Made by a program: the position numbers and the translations under genes. The notes beneath the pieces are model-generated. The model searched no databases. It worked only from the letters and a program-made list of their open reading frames with translations, and was not told the origin of the DNA. Shown piece after piece: positions 35,102 through 43,322 of a stretch of DNA of 64,000 bases (the stretch's first letter is position 1; the number at the start of each line of letters is the position of its first letter). The DNA comes from Kitasatospora sp044457565. GTDB taxonomy: Bacteria > Actinomycetota > Actinomycetes > Streptomycetales > Streptomycetaceae. The stretch lies in contig NZ_JBITGZ010000008.1 of the NCBI RefSeq assembly GCF_044457565.1, forward strand, positions 186,001-250,000, read 5' to 3'.

Positions 35102-36124
35102 TCAGTACTGCTCGGTCTCCGCGTAACCCGCGTCGTCCAGGTCGTCGGCGCCGAAGGCGTCGGCGGCGGCGGTCGGGTCGAATCCGGGCGGGCTGTCCTT
35201 GAGGGCCAGGCCCATGCCGGCCAGCTTCGCCTTGACCTCGTCGATCGACTTCGCACCGAAGTTGCGGATGTCGAGCAGGTCGGCCTCGGAGCGGGCGACG
35301 AGCTCACCCACGGTGTGGATGCCCTCGCGCTTGAGGCAGTTGTACGACCGAACGGTGAGCTCCAGCTCCTCGATCGGCAGCGCCAGGTCGGCGGCCAGGG
35401 CGGCGTCCGTGGGGGACGGGCCCATGTCGATGCCCTCGGCGTCGATGTTCAGCTCGCGGGCGAGACCGAACAGCTCCACCAGGGTCTTACCGGCCGAGGC
35501 CATGGCGTCCCGGGGGCGCATGGCGGGCTTGGTCTCGACGTCGACGATCAGCTTGTCGAAGTCGGTCCGCTGCTCGACACGGGTGGCCTCGACCTTGTAG
35601 GTGACCTTCAGCACGGGGCTGTAGATCGAGTCGACCGGGATGCGGCCGATCTCCTGGCCGGAGGCCTTGTTCTGGACGGCGGAGACGTAGCCGCGACCGC
35701 GCTCGACGGTCAGCTCCATCTCCAGCTTGCCCTTGCCGTTGAGCGTGGCGAGCACGAGCTCGGGGTTGTGCACCTCGACACCGGCCGGGGGCGCGATGTC
35801 GGCTGCGGTGACCACACCCGGGCCCTGCTTGCGCAGGTACATCACGACAGGCTCGTCGTGCTCCGAGGAGACGACCAGCTGCTTGATGTTGAGGATGAGG
35901 TCGGTGACGTCCTCCTTGACACCCGGCACGGTGGTGAACTCGTGCAGGACGCCGTCGATCCGGATGCTGGTGACAGCAGCGCCGGGGATCGAGGAGAGGA
36001 GCGTGCGGCGCAGGGAGTTGCCGAGGGTGTAGCCGAAGCCCGGCTCCAGCGGCTCGATCACGAACCGCGAGCGGAATTCGTCGACGACCTCTTCGGTCAG
36101 CGAGGGGCGCTGAGCGATCAGCAT
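35102..36124 (-). CDS. rpoA: RNA polymerase alpha subunit
   Basis: 340 residues from ATG 36124 (MLIAQRPSLTEE) with GGAGGA nine bases upstream. The N-terminal assembly domain contains EPLEPGFGYTLGNSLRRTLLSSIPG; a short linker and the C-terminal domain (SYNCLKREGIHTVGELVARSEADLLDIRNFG) for UP elements and activators follow. rpsD, found here in many bacteria, is absent, as is usual in Streptomyces. A strong hairpin sits in the leader. Confidence 0.98.
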   Translation of the reverse strand: MLIAQRPSLTEEVVDEFRSRFVIEPLEPGFGYTLGNSLRRTLLSSIPGAAVTSIRIDGVLHEFTTVPGVKEDVTDLILNIKQLVVSSEHDEPVVMYLRKQGPGVVTAADIAPPAGVEVHNPELVLATLNGKGKLEMELTVERGRGYVSAVQNKASGQEIGRIPVDSIYSPVLKVTYKVEATRVEQRTDFDKLIVDVETKPAMRPRDAMASAGKTLVELFGLARELNIDAEGIDMGPSPTDAALAADLALPIEELELTVRSYNCLKREGIHTVGELVARSEADLLDIRNFGAKSIDEVKAKLAGMGLALKDSPPGFDPTAAADAFGADDLDDAGYAETEQY

Positions 36125-36181
36125 GTTCTGGATCCTCCAGTTGTCTTCGGCACCCACTATTTGATGCCGACAGGAACCAAG

Positions 36182-36216
36182 CGTACGGGGTCCCGTAGGA
36201 AACGGGACCCCGTACG
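36182..36216 (-). other. strong hairpin in the rpsK-rpoA gap
   Basis: Perfect 15-bp stem (36182-36196 with 36202-36216) and an AGGAA/TTCCT loop, 58 bases before the rpoA start. It looks like a terminator or attenuator inside the operon; alternatively a processing site that separates rpoA mRNA. Confidence 0.7.
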
Positions 36217-36278
36217 AGGCTTGTTGCAAACCACGTGCCCGAAGCTCCCTCGCCCGGGGGCGAGGGGGGACTAACGGG

Positions 36279-36686
36279 TCAGACGCGGCGGCGCTTCGGC
36301 GGACGGCAGCCGTTGTGCGGGGTGGGGGTGACGTCCTGGATCGAGCCCACCTCCAGGCCGGTGGCCTGGAGCGAACGGATCGCGGTCTCGCGGCCGGAGC
36401 CCGGACCCTTGACGAAGACGTCGACCTTGCGCATGCCGTGCTCCTGCGCGCGGCGGGCGGCGGCCTCGGCGGCCATCTGCGCGGCGAACGGGGTGGACTT
36501 GCGCGAGCCCTTGAAGCCGACGTGGCCGGCAGAGGCCCAGGAGATCACGTTGCCCGAGGGGTCGGTGATCGAAACGATGGTGTTGTTGAACGTGCTCTTG
36601 ATGTGGGCGTGCCCGTGAGCGACGTTCTTCTTCTCCTTGCGGCGCACCTTCTTGGCGCCGGCAGCCTGACGACCCTTGGGGGGCAT
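36279..36686 (-). CDS. rpsK: 30S ribosomal protein S11
   Basis: 135 residues. HIKSTFNNTIVSITDPSGN, SAGHVGFKGSRKSTPFAAQ and DVTPTPHNGCRPPKRRRV are family hallmarks. Platform protein near the mRNA exit; follows rpsM by 73 bases. Confidence 0.97.
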   Translation of the reverse strand: MPPKGRQAAGAKKVRRKEKKNVAHGHAHIKSTFNNTIVSITDPSGNVISWASAGHVGFKGSRKSTPFAAQMAAEAAARRAQEHGMRKVDVFVKGPGSGRETAIRSLQATGLEVGSIQDVTPTPHNGCRPPKRRRV

Positions 36687-36759
36687 AAGTCTGTTTCTCC
36701 TACTGAGGTGGTCGGTCCGCTAACCCGCGGGCCGGAGGGATGTCCGGTTAACGGGCGGA

Positions 36760-37140
36760 CTACTTCTTGCCCGGCTTCTTCTTGCCGGCAATCGCGCGAC
36801 GCGGGCCCTTGCGGGTACGCGCGTTGGTGTGGGTGCGCTGACCGCGGACCGGCAGGCCGCGGCGGTGACGCAGACCCTCGTAGCAGCCGATCTCGACCTT
36901 GCGGCGGATGTCGGCGGCCACCTCACGGCGGAGGTCACCCTCGACCGTGTAGTTGGCGTCGATCCACTGCGCGAGCTTGACGAGGTCTTCCTCGGAGATG
37001 TCGCGAACGCGGACGTCCGGGTTGACACCGGTCTCGGCCAGCGACTGCTGGGCGCGGGTACGGCCGATGCCGTAGACGTACGTGAGGGCGATCTCGATCC
37101 GCTTCTCGCGGGGGAGATCAACGCCGGCGAGGCGTGCCAT
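36760..37140 (-). CDS. rpsM: 30S ribosomal protein S13
   Basis: 126 residues: MARLAGVDLPREKRIEIALT at the start, the H2TH region, then RHRRGLPVRGQRTHTNARTR and a basic tail KKKPGKK that contacts P-site tRNA. Follows rpmJ in the infA-rpmJ-rpsM-rpsK-rpoA-rplQ series. Confidence 0.97.
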   Translation of the reverse strand: MARLAGVDLPREKRIEIALTYVYGIGRTRAQQSLAETGVNPDVRVRDISEEDLVKLAQWIDANYTVEGDLRREVAADIRRKVEIGCYEGLRHRRGLPVRGQRTHTNARTRKGPRRAIAGKKKPGKK

Positions 37141-37312
37141 TCATGGCTCCTGTGTTTCTTCAGAGGTCTTACGTGCCGCCTACTCCTTCGCCTCTCGACG
37201 ATGGAGCCCCGGCCTCTGACCGGGGGTGGCAGTCCGTCTCAGGACGGATCGGGCAGCCCGCTTATGACGTTGTTCGCGTCGCGCGAAGTACTACGAGAAA
37301 TGCTGGGAAGGA

Positions 37313-37426
37313 TCAGCCCTGGCGCTGCTTGTGGCGCAGGTTGTCGCAGATCACCATGACCCGGCCGTGGCGGCGGATCACCTTGCACTTGTCGCAGATC
37401 TTCTTGACGCTCGGCTTGACCTTCAT
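37313..37426 (-). CDS. rpmJ: 50S ribosomal protein L36, zinc-binding form
   Basis: 37 residues (MKVKPSVKKICDKCKVIRRH...). C11, C14, C27 and H32 form the zinc site of the C+ form, as opposed to the cysteine-less copy many actinobacteria induce under zinc starvation. Lies 35 bases after infA; the 172-base gap to rpsM follows. Confidence 0.97.
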   Translation of the reverse strand: MKVKPSVKKICDKCKVIRRHGRVMVICDNLRHKQRQG

Positions 37427-37461
37427 GTTTCAGGTTCTCCGGGTCTAGATCTGACGTTTGC

Positions 37462-37683
37462 TTACTTGTAGCGGTAGACGATCCGGCCGCGCGTCAGGTC
37501 GTAGGGGCTGAGCTCCACCACGACCCGGTCGTCCGGGAGGATACGGATGTAGTGCATCCGCATCTTGCCGCTGATGTGCGCGAGGACCTTGTGACCGTTC
37601 TGCAGCTCAACCTTGAACATGGCGTTCGGGAGAGACTCGATCACGGTGCCCTCGATCTCAATGGCGCCTTGCTTCTTTGCCAT
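37462..37683 (-). CDS. infA: translation initiation factor IF-1
   Basis: 73 residues from ATG 37683 (MAKKQGAIEIEGTVIE), an OB-fold with MRMHYIRILPDDRVVVELSPYDLTRGRI. An upstream in-frame ATG (37728) would add 15 residues foreign to the family. Binds the A site of the 30S subunit. A 7-bp dyad GCGTGCT-AA-AGCACGC (37772-37787) lies upstream near the probable promoter. Confidence 0.97.
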   Translation of the reverse strand: MAKKQGAIEIEGTVIESLPNAMFKVELQNGHKVLAHISGKMRMHYIRILPDDRVVVELSPYDLTRGRIVYRYK

Positions 37684-37845
37684 GAACTGCGAGATCCACC
37701 TTCCGGGACCGGCTACCGTATGCGGCACGCTCGTGCGAACCTGGGTTCACCCCGACCCCGGAGGGAAGAGGGCGTGCTAAAGCACGCTACGAGTGAGCCG
37801 ACGGTCCATCCTACGCCAGCCTCACGCGTACGGCCAAAACCGGGG

Positions 37846-38271
37846 TCACCACTGGGCGACCACGACGATCGGCTCGACGTGCGCGGTGCAGGCCGAGCAG
37901 CGCCGGGCGGCCTGCGGTATCTCGGTCAGGCACTCGGGGCAGGGGCGCTTGACGACCTTGGGCTTCTTCGGCAGGTAGCGCGCGGTGGCCTTGGTCACCG
38001 GCAGCACCACGCAGAAGTACAGCACCGCGGCGGTCATGAAGAAGGCGATCAGCACGTTGAGGAACTGGCCGTAGGGGAAGGTCACCCCGCCGACGCTGAA
38101 CTTGTAGGTGCTGAAGTCGCCGGCCGCGCCGACCACCACACCGACCAGCGGGGTCAGGAAGGCCGACACGAAGCCGGTCACCACACCCGTGAACGCGGCA
38201 CCGATCACGACACCGACCGCCATGTCGATGACGTTGCCGCGCATCATGAAGTCCCGGAAGCCCTTGAGCAC
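37846..38271 (-). CDS. mscL: large-conductance mechanosensitive channel MscL with zinc-ribbon tail
   Basis: 141 residues from a GTG (38269-38271) with AAGGGG seven bases upstream. Two membrane helices (about 14-45 and 70-95) form the tension-gated pentameric channel that releases solutes during osmotic downshock. The short helix MLKGFRDFMMRGNVIDMAVG is diagnostic. The cytoplasmic tail carries a CPEC...CSAC four-cysteine zinc-ribbon-like unit (C111, C114, C125, C128). It sits between map and infA, genes usually adjacent, with a terminator upstream, so it is its own unit. Confidence 0.95.
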   Translation of the reverse strand: MLKGFRDFMMRGNVIDMAVGVVIGAAFTGVVTGFVSAFLTPLVGVVVGAAGDFSTYKFSVGGVTFPYGQFLNVLIAFFMTAAVLYFCVVLPVTKATARYLPKKPKVVKRPCPECLTEIPQAARRCSACTAHVEPIVVVAQW

Positions 38272-38362
38272 CGCTGTCCCCTTGTTCCTCGTACTGATGT
38301 GGTCCTCGTACTGGTGAAGCCCGGAAGCCTATCGAATGCCGGGCCCGCGGCAAAACATGACA

Positions 38363-38394
38363 AAGGGCCTGGAAGATCGATCTTCCAGGCCCTT
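38363..38394 (-). terminator. terminator after map
   Basis: A perfect 32-base palindrome (16 + 16), centred on GATC, 25 bases after the map stop. It ends the secY-adk-map unit ahead of mscL. Confidence 0.85.
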
Positions 38395-38419
38395 CGCTGC
38401 TTCCGGACGGAGCCGCAGG

Positions 38420-39259
38420 TCAGCCCAGCGGGTCCGGCGCGGCCGTGACGCCGAGCCTGGCGAGCTCCGCCTTGCCGCCGTCGAAGGCGGTCAGCACCAG
38501 CGGGCCCTGCTCGGTGACGGCCACCGAGTGCTCCCAGTGCGAGGCCCAGGTGCCGTCGTTGGTGACGACCGTCCAGTCGTCCTCCAGGACGGAGGTGTGC
38601 GGGGTGCCCAGCGAGACCATCGGCTCGATCGCCAGCACCGTGCCGGGCACCAGCTTCGGGCCCTTGCCGCGGCCGCGCTCGACGTAGTTCAGCACGTGCG
38701 GCTCCATGTGCATCGCGGTGCCGATGCCGTGGCCGCCGTAGCCCTCGGTGATGCCCCACTTGCCCTTGGGCGGCAGCGGCTGGCGGCGGATGAAGCCCTC
38801 GATCGCCTTGGAGACGTCGACCAGACGGTTGTTCTTCTTCATCTGGGCGATACCCGCCCACATCGAGCCCTCGGTGACCTTGCTGAGCATCTCGACCTCG
38901 GGCCGGACCTCGCCCACCGCGACGGTGATCGCGGCGTCGCCGTGCCAGCCGTCCACGATCGCGCCGCAGTCGATGGAGATGATGTCGCCCTCCAGCAGCA
39001 CCCGCTCACCGGGGATGCCGTGCACGACCTCGTTGTTGACCGAGGCGCAGATCACCCCGGGGAACCAGAGACCACCGTGGTGGGCGCGGAAGTTGGAGGT
39101 CGCGCCGTTGTCCGCGATCACCTTGGCCGCGATGTCGTTGAGGTCCTGGGTGCTCACCCCCGGCGCCACCGCCTCACGGCAGGCCTTGAGCGCCTCGGCG
39201 ACGACCAGCCCGGCCACCCGCATCTTCGCGATCTGCTCGGGGGTCTTGATCTCCACCAT
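38420..39259 (-). CDS. map: methionine aminopeptidase, type I
   Basis: 279 residues from ATG 39257-39259 (MVEIKTPEQIAKMR), with AAGGAAGG nine bases upstream; an in-frame ATG at 39361 adds an Arg-rich tail and is rejected. The metal ligands are visible in DIISIDCGAIVDGWHGDAA, GHGIGTAMHMEP, VLAIEPM and TEQGPLVLTAFD. Removes N-terminal methionine from nascent chains. Follows adk by 127 bases. Confidence 0.96.
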   Translation of the reverse strand: MVEIKTPEQIAKMRVAGLVVAEALKACREAVAPGVSTQDLNDIAAKVIADNGATSNFRAHHGGLWFPGVICASVNNEVVHGIPGERVLLEGDIISIDCGAIVDGWHGDAAITVAVGEVRPEVEMLSKVTEGSMWAGIAQMKKNNRLVDVSKAIEGFIRRQPLPPKGKWGITEGYGGHGIGTAMHMEPHVLNYVERGRGKGPKLVPGTVLAIEPMVSLGTPHTSVLEDDWTVVTNDGTWASHWEHSVAVTEQGPLVLTAFDGGKAELARLGVTAAPDPLG

Positions 39260-39386
39260 CTGGTCACGCCTTCCTTGGTTTGCCGCCCGGTCCTTGCCGG
39301 ACGGCCGTGCACTCATACCACCGTACGACGCCGTACGGCCGCGCCGCCCCGCCAGGGGCACCGCGGCCGTACGTCTGCCGTGAATC

Positions 39387-40040
39387 TCAGCTGTCCCGCT
39401 TCAGCGCCTCGATCGCGCGCTGGGTGACCTCGTCGACCTTGCCGAGCGCGGGGATGGTCGCGACCAGACCCTGCTGGACGTAGTAGTCGATGATCGGCTC
39501 GGTCTCGGTGTGGTAGACCTCCAGCCGGGTCCGCACCTTGTCCTCGGTGTCGTCCGAGCGCTGGTACAGCTCGCCGCCGCACTCGTCGCAGACGCCCTCC
39601 GCCTTCGGCGGGTTGTAGTCCACGTGGAACACGTGGCCCCCGTCGTTGCGGCAGAGCCGGCGTCCGGCGATCCGCTTGACGACCTCGTCCTCGGGGACCT
39701 CCAGGTCGAGCACGCCGTCGAGGGCGATGCCCCACTCGGCGAGGATCTCGTCGAGCGCCTTGGCCTGCACCAGATTGCGCGGGAAGCCGTCGAGCAGGAA
39801 GCCCTTGCCGGCGTCCGGCTGGGTCATCCGGTCCTTGGCCATGCCGATGGTGATCTCATCCGGCACCAGCCGACCCGCGTCCATGTACGCCTTGGCCTCG
39901 AGCCCCAGCTGGGTGCGCTGGCCGATGTTGGCGCGGAACAGGTCGCCGGTGGAGATGTGGGGAATGGACAGGGTCTTGGCGAGCAGGTGCGCCTGAGTAC
40001 CCTTCCCGGCCCCGGGAGGTCCGACGAGGACGATACGCAT
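39387..40040 (-). CDS. adk: adenylate kinase
   Basis: 217 residues: P-loop GPPGAGKGTQ, NMP site GDLFRAN, and a LID with a zinc-type pair (CRNDGGHVFHV...CDECGG). Catalyses ATP + AMP = 2 ADP. The ATG shares one base with the secY stop (TGATG), a coupled junction. Confidence 0.97.
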   Translation of the reverse strand: MRIVLVGPPGAGKGTQAHLLAKTLSIPHISTGDLFRANIGQRTQLGLEAKAYMDAGRLVPDEITIGMAKDRMTQPDAGKGFLLDGFPRNLVQAKALDEILAEWGIALDGVLDLEVPEDEVVKRIAGRRLCRNDGGHVFHVDYNPPKAEGVCDECGGELYQRSDDTEDKVRTRLEVYHTETEPIIDYYVQQGLVATIPALGKVDEVTQRAIEALKRDS

Positions 40041-41350
40041 CAGCGGAGGAACCCTTCGTAATTGCGCTGCTGGAGCTGGCTCTCGATCTGCTTAACAGTT
40101 TCGAGTCCGACGCCGACGACGATGAGGACGCTGGTGCCGCCGAACGGGAAGTTTGTCTGCTGTCCGAAGGCGACCAGGGCGATCATCGGGATCAGCGCGA
40201 TCACACCCAGGTAGAGCGAGCCCGGCCACGTGATGCGGGTGAGCACGTAGTTCAGGTACTCGGCCGTCGGGCGGCCGGCCCGGATACCCGGGATGAACCC
40301 ACCATACTTCTTCATATTGTCGGCAACTTCTTCGGGGTTGAAGGAGATGGCGACGTAGAAGAAGGCGAAGAAGACGATCAACAGGAAGTACGTGGCCATG
40401 TAGATCGGGTGGTCGCCCTTGACGAAGTTGTCCCGGATCCACACCGCCCAGCCGGCCTGGCTGCTGGTCAGCTGCACCACCAGGGCCGGGATGTACAGCA
40501 GCGACGAGGCGAAGATGACCGGGATGACACCGGCCTGGTTCACCTTGAGCGGGATGTACGTCGAGGTGCCGCCGAAGGCGCGCCGGCCGATCATCCGCTT
40601 CGCGTACTGGACCGGGATCCGGCGCTGGGCCTGCTCGACGAAGATGACGAGCATCACAACGAGGATGCCGACCGCGACGACGGAGAGGAACTCCACCCAG
40701 CCGCCACCGATGGTGCCGGACTTCTTGATCGCCCACATCGAGCCGGGGAAGCCGGCCGCGATGGAGGTGAAGATCAGGATGGACATGCCGTTGCCGATAC
40801 CGCGGTCGGTGATCAGCTCACCGAGCCACATCACCACGGTGGTGCCGGCGGTCATCGTGAGGACCATCAGCGCGATCCGGAACACCGAGGTGTCCGGCAC
40901 GATCTGGTTGGCCTGCGGGCAGCCGGCGAACAGCGCGCCGTTGGAGGCCGTCGCGACGATGCCGGTGCCCTGGAGCACGGCGAGCGCGATGGTCAGGTAA
41001 CGGGTGTACTGCGTGATCTTCGCCGTACCGGCCTGACCCTCCTTCTTCAGCGCCTCGAGCCGCGGGATCACGACGGTGAGGAGCTGGAGGATGATGCTGG
41101 CCGTGATGTACGGCATGATGCCGAGCGCGAAGATCGTCAGCTGGAGCAGCGCGCCACCGCTGAAGAGGTTGACGAGGCCGAAGAGGCCCGTCGTGTCCTT
41201 CTGGTTGAGGCAGGCGTTGACCGCCTTGAAGCTGACCCCGGGGACGGGGATGTGCGCACCCAGCCGGAACAGCACCATGATGCCCAGCGTGAACAGCAGC
41301 TTCTTGCGCAGGTCGGGCGTCTGAAACGCCCGCGCGAACGCACTGAGCAC
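40040..41350 (-). CDS. secY: preprotein translocase subunit SecY
   Basis: 436 residues from a GTG (41348-41350, LSAFARAFQTPDLRKK) with AGGAGG four bases upstream; the open frame extends 59 codons further but without support. Ten membrane helices form the Sec channel; the cytosolic loop VQYAKRMIGRRAFGGTSTYIP is conserved. Coupled to adk. Separated from rplO by a terminator and 283-base gap, so not driven by the spc promoter alone. An 8-bp hairpin (41364-41388) lies just before the ribosome binding site. Confidence 0.97.
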   Translation of the reverse strand: MLSAFARAFQTPDLRKKLLFTLGIMVLFRLGAHIPVPGVSFKAVNACLNQKDTTGLFGLVNLFSGGALLQLTIFALGIMPYITASIILQLLTVVIPRLEALKKEGQAGTAKITQYTRYLTIALAVLQGTGIVATASNGALFAGCPQANQIVPDTSVFRIALMVLTMTAGTTVVMWLGELITDRGIGNGMSILIFTSIAAGFPGSMWAIKKSGTIGGGWVEFLSVVAVGILVVMLVIFVEQAQRRIPVQYAKRMIGRRAFGGTSTYIPLKVNQAGVIPVIFASSLLYIPALVVQLTSSQAGWAVWIRDNFVKGDHPIYMATYFLLIVFFAFFYVAISFNPEEVADNMKKYGGFIPGIRAGRPTAEYLNYVLTRITWPGSLYLGVIALIPMIALVAFGQQTNFPFGGTSVLIVVGVGLETVKQIESQLQQRNYEGFLR

Positions 41351-41475
41351 GGTGCCTCCTGCGCCTCCCGCACGTCGTCGGCGGGAGGGTCGGTCCTGAA
41401 TGGGGAGTTTTGCGGTCCGGCTCCCTACAGACGGCACAGGCGAGCCTACGCGCAGCCTACAAGGGAACTCCACGG

Positions 41476-41481
41476 ACTCTA
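41476..41481 (-). promoter_or_regulatory. possible -10 element of the secY-adk-map unit
   Basis: Minus strand TAGAGT fits the Streptomyces TAGRRT type and lies about 125 bases upstream of secY. No good -35 at 16-18 bases. TAGGCT copies nearer the gene are alternatives. Confidence 0.38.
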
Positions 41482-41581
41482 ACAGTGCGCGGCCATTCCT
41501 AAGAAGCGTGAGCCGCCTCTCCCCCACTCACGGGGTACGGGATGCCCGGTTTTGCCACACAAAGAACGGGCCCGAAATGAA

Positions 41582-41619
41582 CGAGCCCCGTACCTCCCTC
41601 TCGGGAAGTACGGGGCTCG
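41582..41619 (-). terminator. terminator after rplO (end of the spc operon)
   Basis: 12-bp outer stem (41582-41593 with 41608-41619) with an inner 4-bp stem, 15 bases after the rplO stop. A T-rich stretch (TTCATTT) follows on the minus strand. Confidence 0.82.
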
Positions 41620-41633
41620 CAATGTCAGCAAGC

Positions 41634-42086
41634 TCAGATGAGCTCGGTGACGGTGCCGCCGGCGGCGGTGATCTTCTCGGCGGCGGAGCCGGAAACGGCG
41701 TCAACCGAAACCTGCAGCGCGACCGAGATGTCGCCGGTGCCGAGCACCTTGACGAGCGAGTTCTTGCGAACCGCGCCCTTGGCGACCAGGTCCTCGACGG
41801 TGACCTCTCCACCCTGCGGGTAGAGCTCGGCCAGCTTGTCGAGGTTGACCACCTGGAAGGTGATCTTGAACGGGTTCTTGAAGCCCTTCAGCTTCGGCAG
41901 GCGCATGTGGAGGGGCATCTGGCCACCCTCGAAGCGCTGCGGAACCTGGTAGCGGGCCTTGGTGCCCTTGGTACCACGACCAGCGGTCTTACCCTTGGAT
42001 GCCTCACCACGACCGACACGGGTCTTGGCGGTCTTGGCACCCGGGGCAGGACGCAGGTTGTGGACCTTCAGCGGAGAGTCCGCCAT
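41634..42086 (-). CDS. rplO: 50S ribosomal protein L15
   Basis: 150 residues from ATG 42086 (MADSPLKVHNLRPAPG) with GGAGG nine bases upstream; the in-frame TTG three codons earlier would abut the ribosome binding site. RVGRGEASKGKTAGRGTKG is the Gly-rich rRNA-binding N-terminus. Last gene of the spc series. Confidence 0.97.
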   Translation of the reverse strand: MADSPLKVHNLRPAPGAKTAKTRVGRGEASKGKTAGRGTKGTKARYQVPQRFEGGQMPLHMRLPKLKGFKNPFKITFQVVNLDKLAELYPQGGEVTVEDLVAKGAVRKNSLVKVLGTGDISVALQVSVDAVSGSAAEKITAAGGTVTELI

Positions 42087-42087
42087 G

Positions 42088-42270
42088 TCAGTCAACCTCC
42101 TCGACCGTGACGAGGTGGCGGACGGTCTGGGCCATCCCGCGGATCTCGGGACGGTCCTCCTTCACGACCACGTCGTTCATCCGCTTGAGACCAAGCGAAC
42201 GAAGGGTGTCACGGTGGTTCTGCTTGCTACCGATGTAGGACTTGGTCTGCGTGATCTTGAGGCGAGCCAT
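42088..42270 (-). CDS. rpmD: 50S ribosomal protein L30
   Basis: 60 residues (MARLKITQTKSYIGSKQNHR...). ATG shares one base with the rpsE stop (TGATG). Continuous frame upstream belongs to rpsE territory and is not coding. Confidence 0.97.
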   Translation of the reverse strand: MARLKITQTKSYIGSKQNHRDTLRSLGLKRMNDVVVKEDRPEIRGMAQTVRHLVTVEEVD

Positions 42271-42887
42271 CAGGCGCTCACCCCAGCAGCACGCGCCCGC
42301 AGCAGAGCGGCGGGAGCCACGTCCTCCAGCGGCAGGCCACGACGGGCGGCGATCTCCTCGGGGCGCACGAGGCCCTTCAGAGCAGCCACGGTGGCGTGCA
42401 CGATGTTGATCGCGTTGTCCGAGCCGAGCGACTTCGACAGGATGTCGTGGATGCCGGCGCACTCCAGGACGGCACGCACCGGGCCACCGGCGATAACACC
42501 GGTACCGGGGGCAGCCGGCTTCAGGAGCACGACGCCGGCAGCCTTCTCGCCCTGGATCGGGTGAGGGATGGTGCCCTGGATACGGGGGACCTTGAAGAAG
42601 TTCTTCTTGGCCTCCTCAACACCCTTGGCGATGGCGGCCGGAACCTCCTTCGCCTTCCCGTAACCGACACCTACGGTGCCGTCACCGTCGCCCACCACGA
42701 CCAGCGCGGTGAAGCTGAAACGACGACCACCCTTGACAACCTTGGCGACACGGTTGATCGCGACGACACGCTCGACGTAAGCGCTCTTCTCGACGACGGG
42801 GGCGCCGCCGTCGCGCTTACGGTCACGCCGCTCGCCACCGCCGGTGCCGCCGCCGGCGCCGCTACCGCGGCGCTGGGGTCCAGCCAT
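42270..42887 (-). CDS. rpsE: 30S ribosomal protein S5
   Basis: 205 residues. A Gly/Arg-rich N-terminal extension of about 30 residues (RRGSGAGGGTGGGERRDRK) precedes the double-stranded-RNA-binding fold (KVVKGGRRFSFTALVVVGDG). Actinobacterial S5 commonly has this tail. Role in decoding accuracy. Confidence 0.97.
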   Translation of the reverse strand: MAGPQRRGSGAGGGTGGGERRDRKRDGGAPVVEKSAYVERVVAINRVAKVVKGGRRFSFTALVVVGDGDGTVGVGYGKAKEVPAAIAKGVEEAKKNFFKVPRIQGTIPHPIQGEKAAGVVLLKPAAPGTGVIAGGPVRAVLECAGIHDILSKSLGSDNAINIVHATVAALKGLVRPEEIAARRGLPLEDVAPAALLRARAAGVSA

Positions 42888-42935
42888 TGGAATTACCTCT
42901 CTCGATTACGTCCGTCGACTGAGCCGACGAGCGGC

Positions 42936-43319
42936 TTAGAAGTCGAGCCCGGCCTCACGGGCAGCATCGGCCAGAGCGGCGATGCGGCCTGCGTACCGGT
43001 TGCCCGCGCGGTCGAAGACGACCGACTCGATGCCGGCGGCCTTGGCGCGCTCGGCGACCAGGCTCCCGACCTTCTTGGCCAGCTCGGTCTTGTCGCCCTC
43101 GACGCCCTTGATGGAAACGTCGAGGGTGGACGCCGACGCCAGGGTGTGACCCTTGGCGTCGTCGATGACCTGGGCGACCATGTGACGGTTCGAGCGGGTC
43201 ACGACCAGACGAGGACGAACCTCGGTGCCGGTGACGCGCTTGCGAACGCGGATGGCGCGGCGCTTGCGGGCGGAGGGCTTGTAGGCGTTGCCCTTGCCGA
43301 TCTTGACAGAAAGACTCAT
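42936..43319 (-). CDS. rplR: 50S ribosomal protein L18
   Basis: 127 residues; RVRKRVTGTEVRPRLVVTRSN and FDRAGNRYAGRIAALADAAREAGLDF are typical. Binds 5S rRNA. Three bases downstream of rplF. Confidence 0.97.
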   Translation of the reverse strand: MSLSVKIGKGNAYKPSARKRRAIRVRKRVTGTEVRPRLVVTRSNRHMVAQVIDDAKGHTLASASTLDVSIKGVEGDKTELAKKVGSLVAERAKAAGIESVVFDRAGNRYAGRIAALADAAREAGLDF

Positions 43320-43322
43320 GGC

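Noticed and set aside
31537..35202. Very long plus-strand open frame (about 1200 codons) across rplM, ABC-F, truA and rplQ
   Set aside because: Antisense shadow produced by the GC-rich third codon positions of real minus-strand genes; composition is His/Arg/Val/Leu repeats with no domain.
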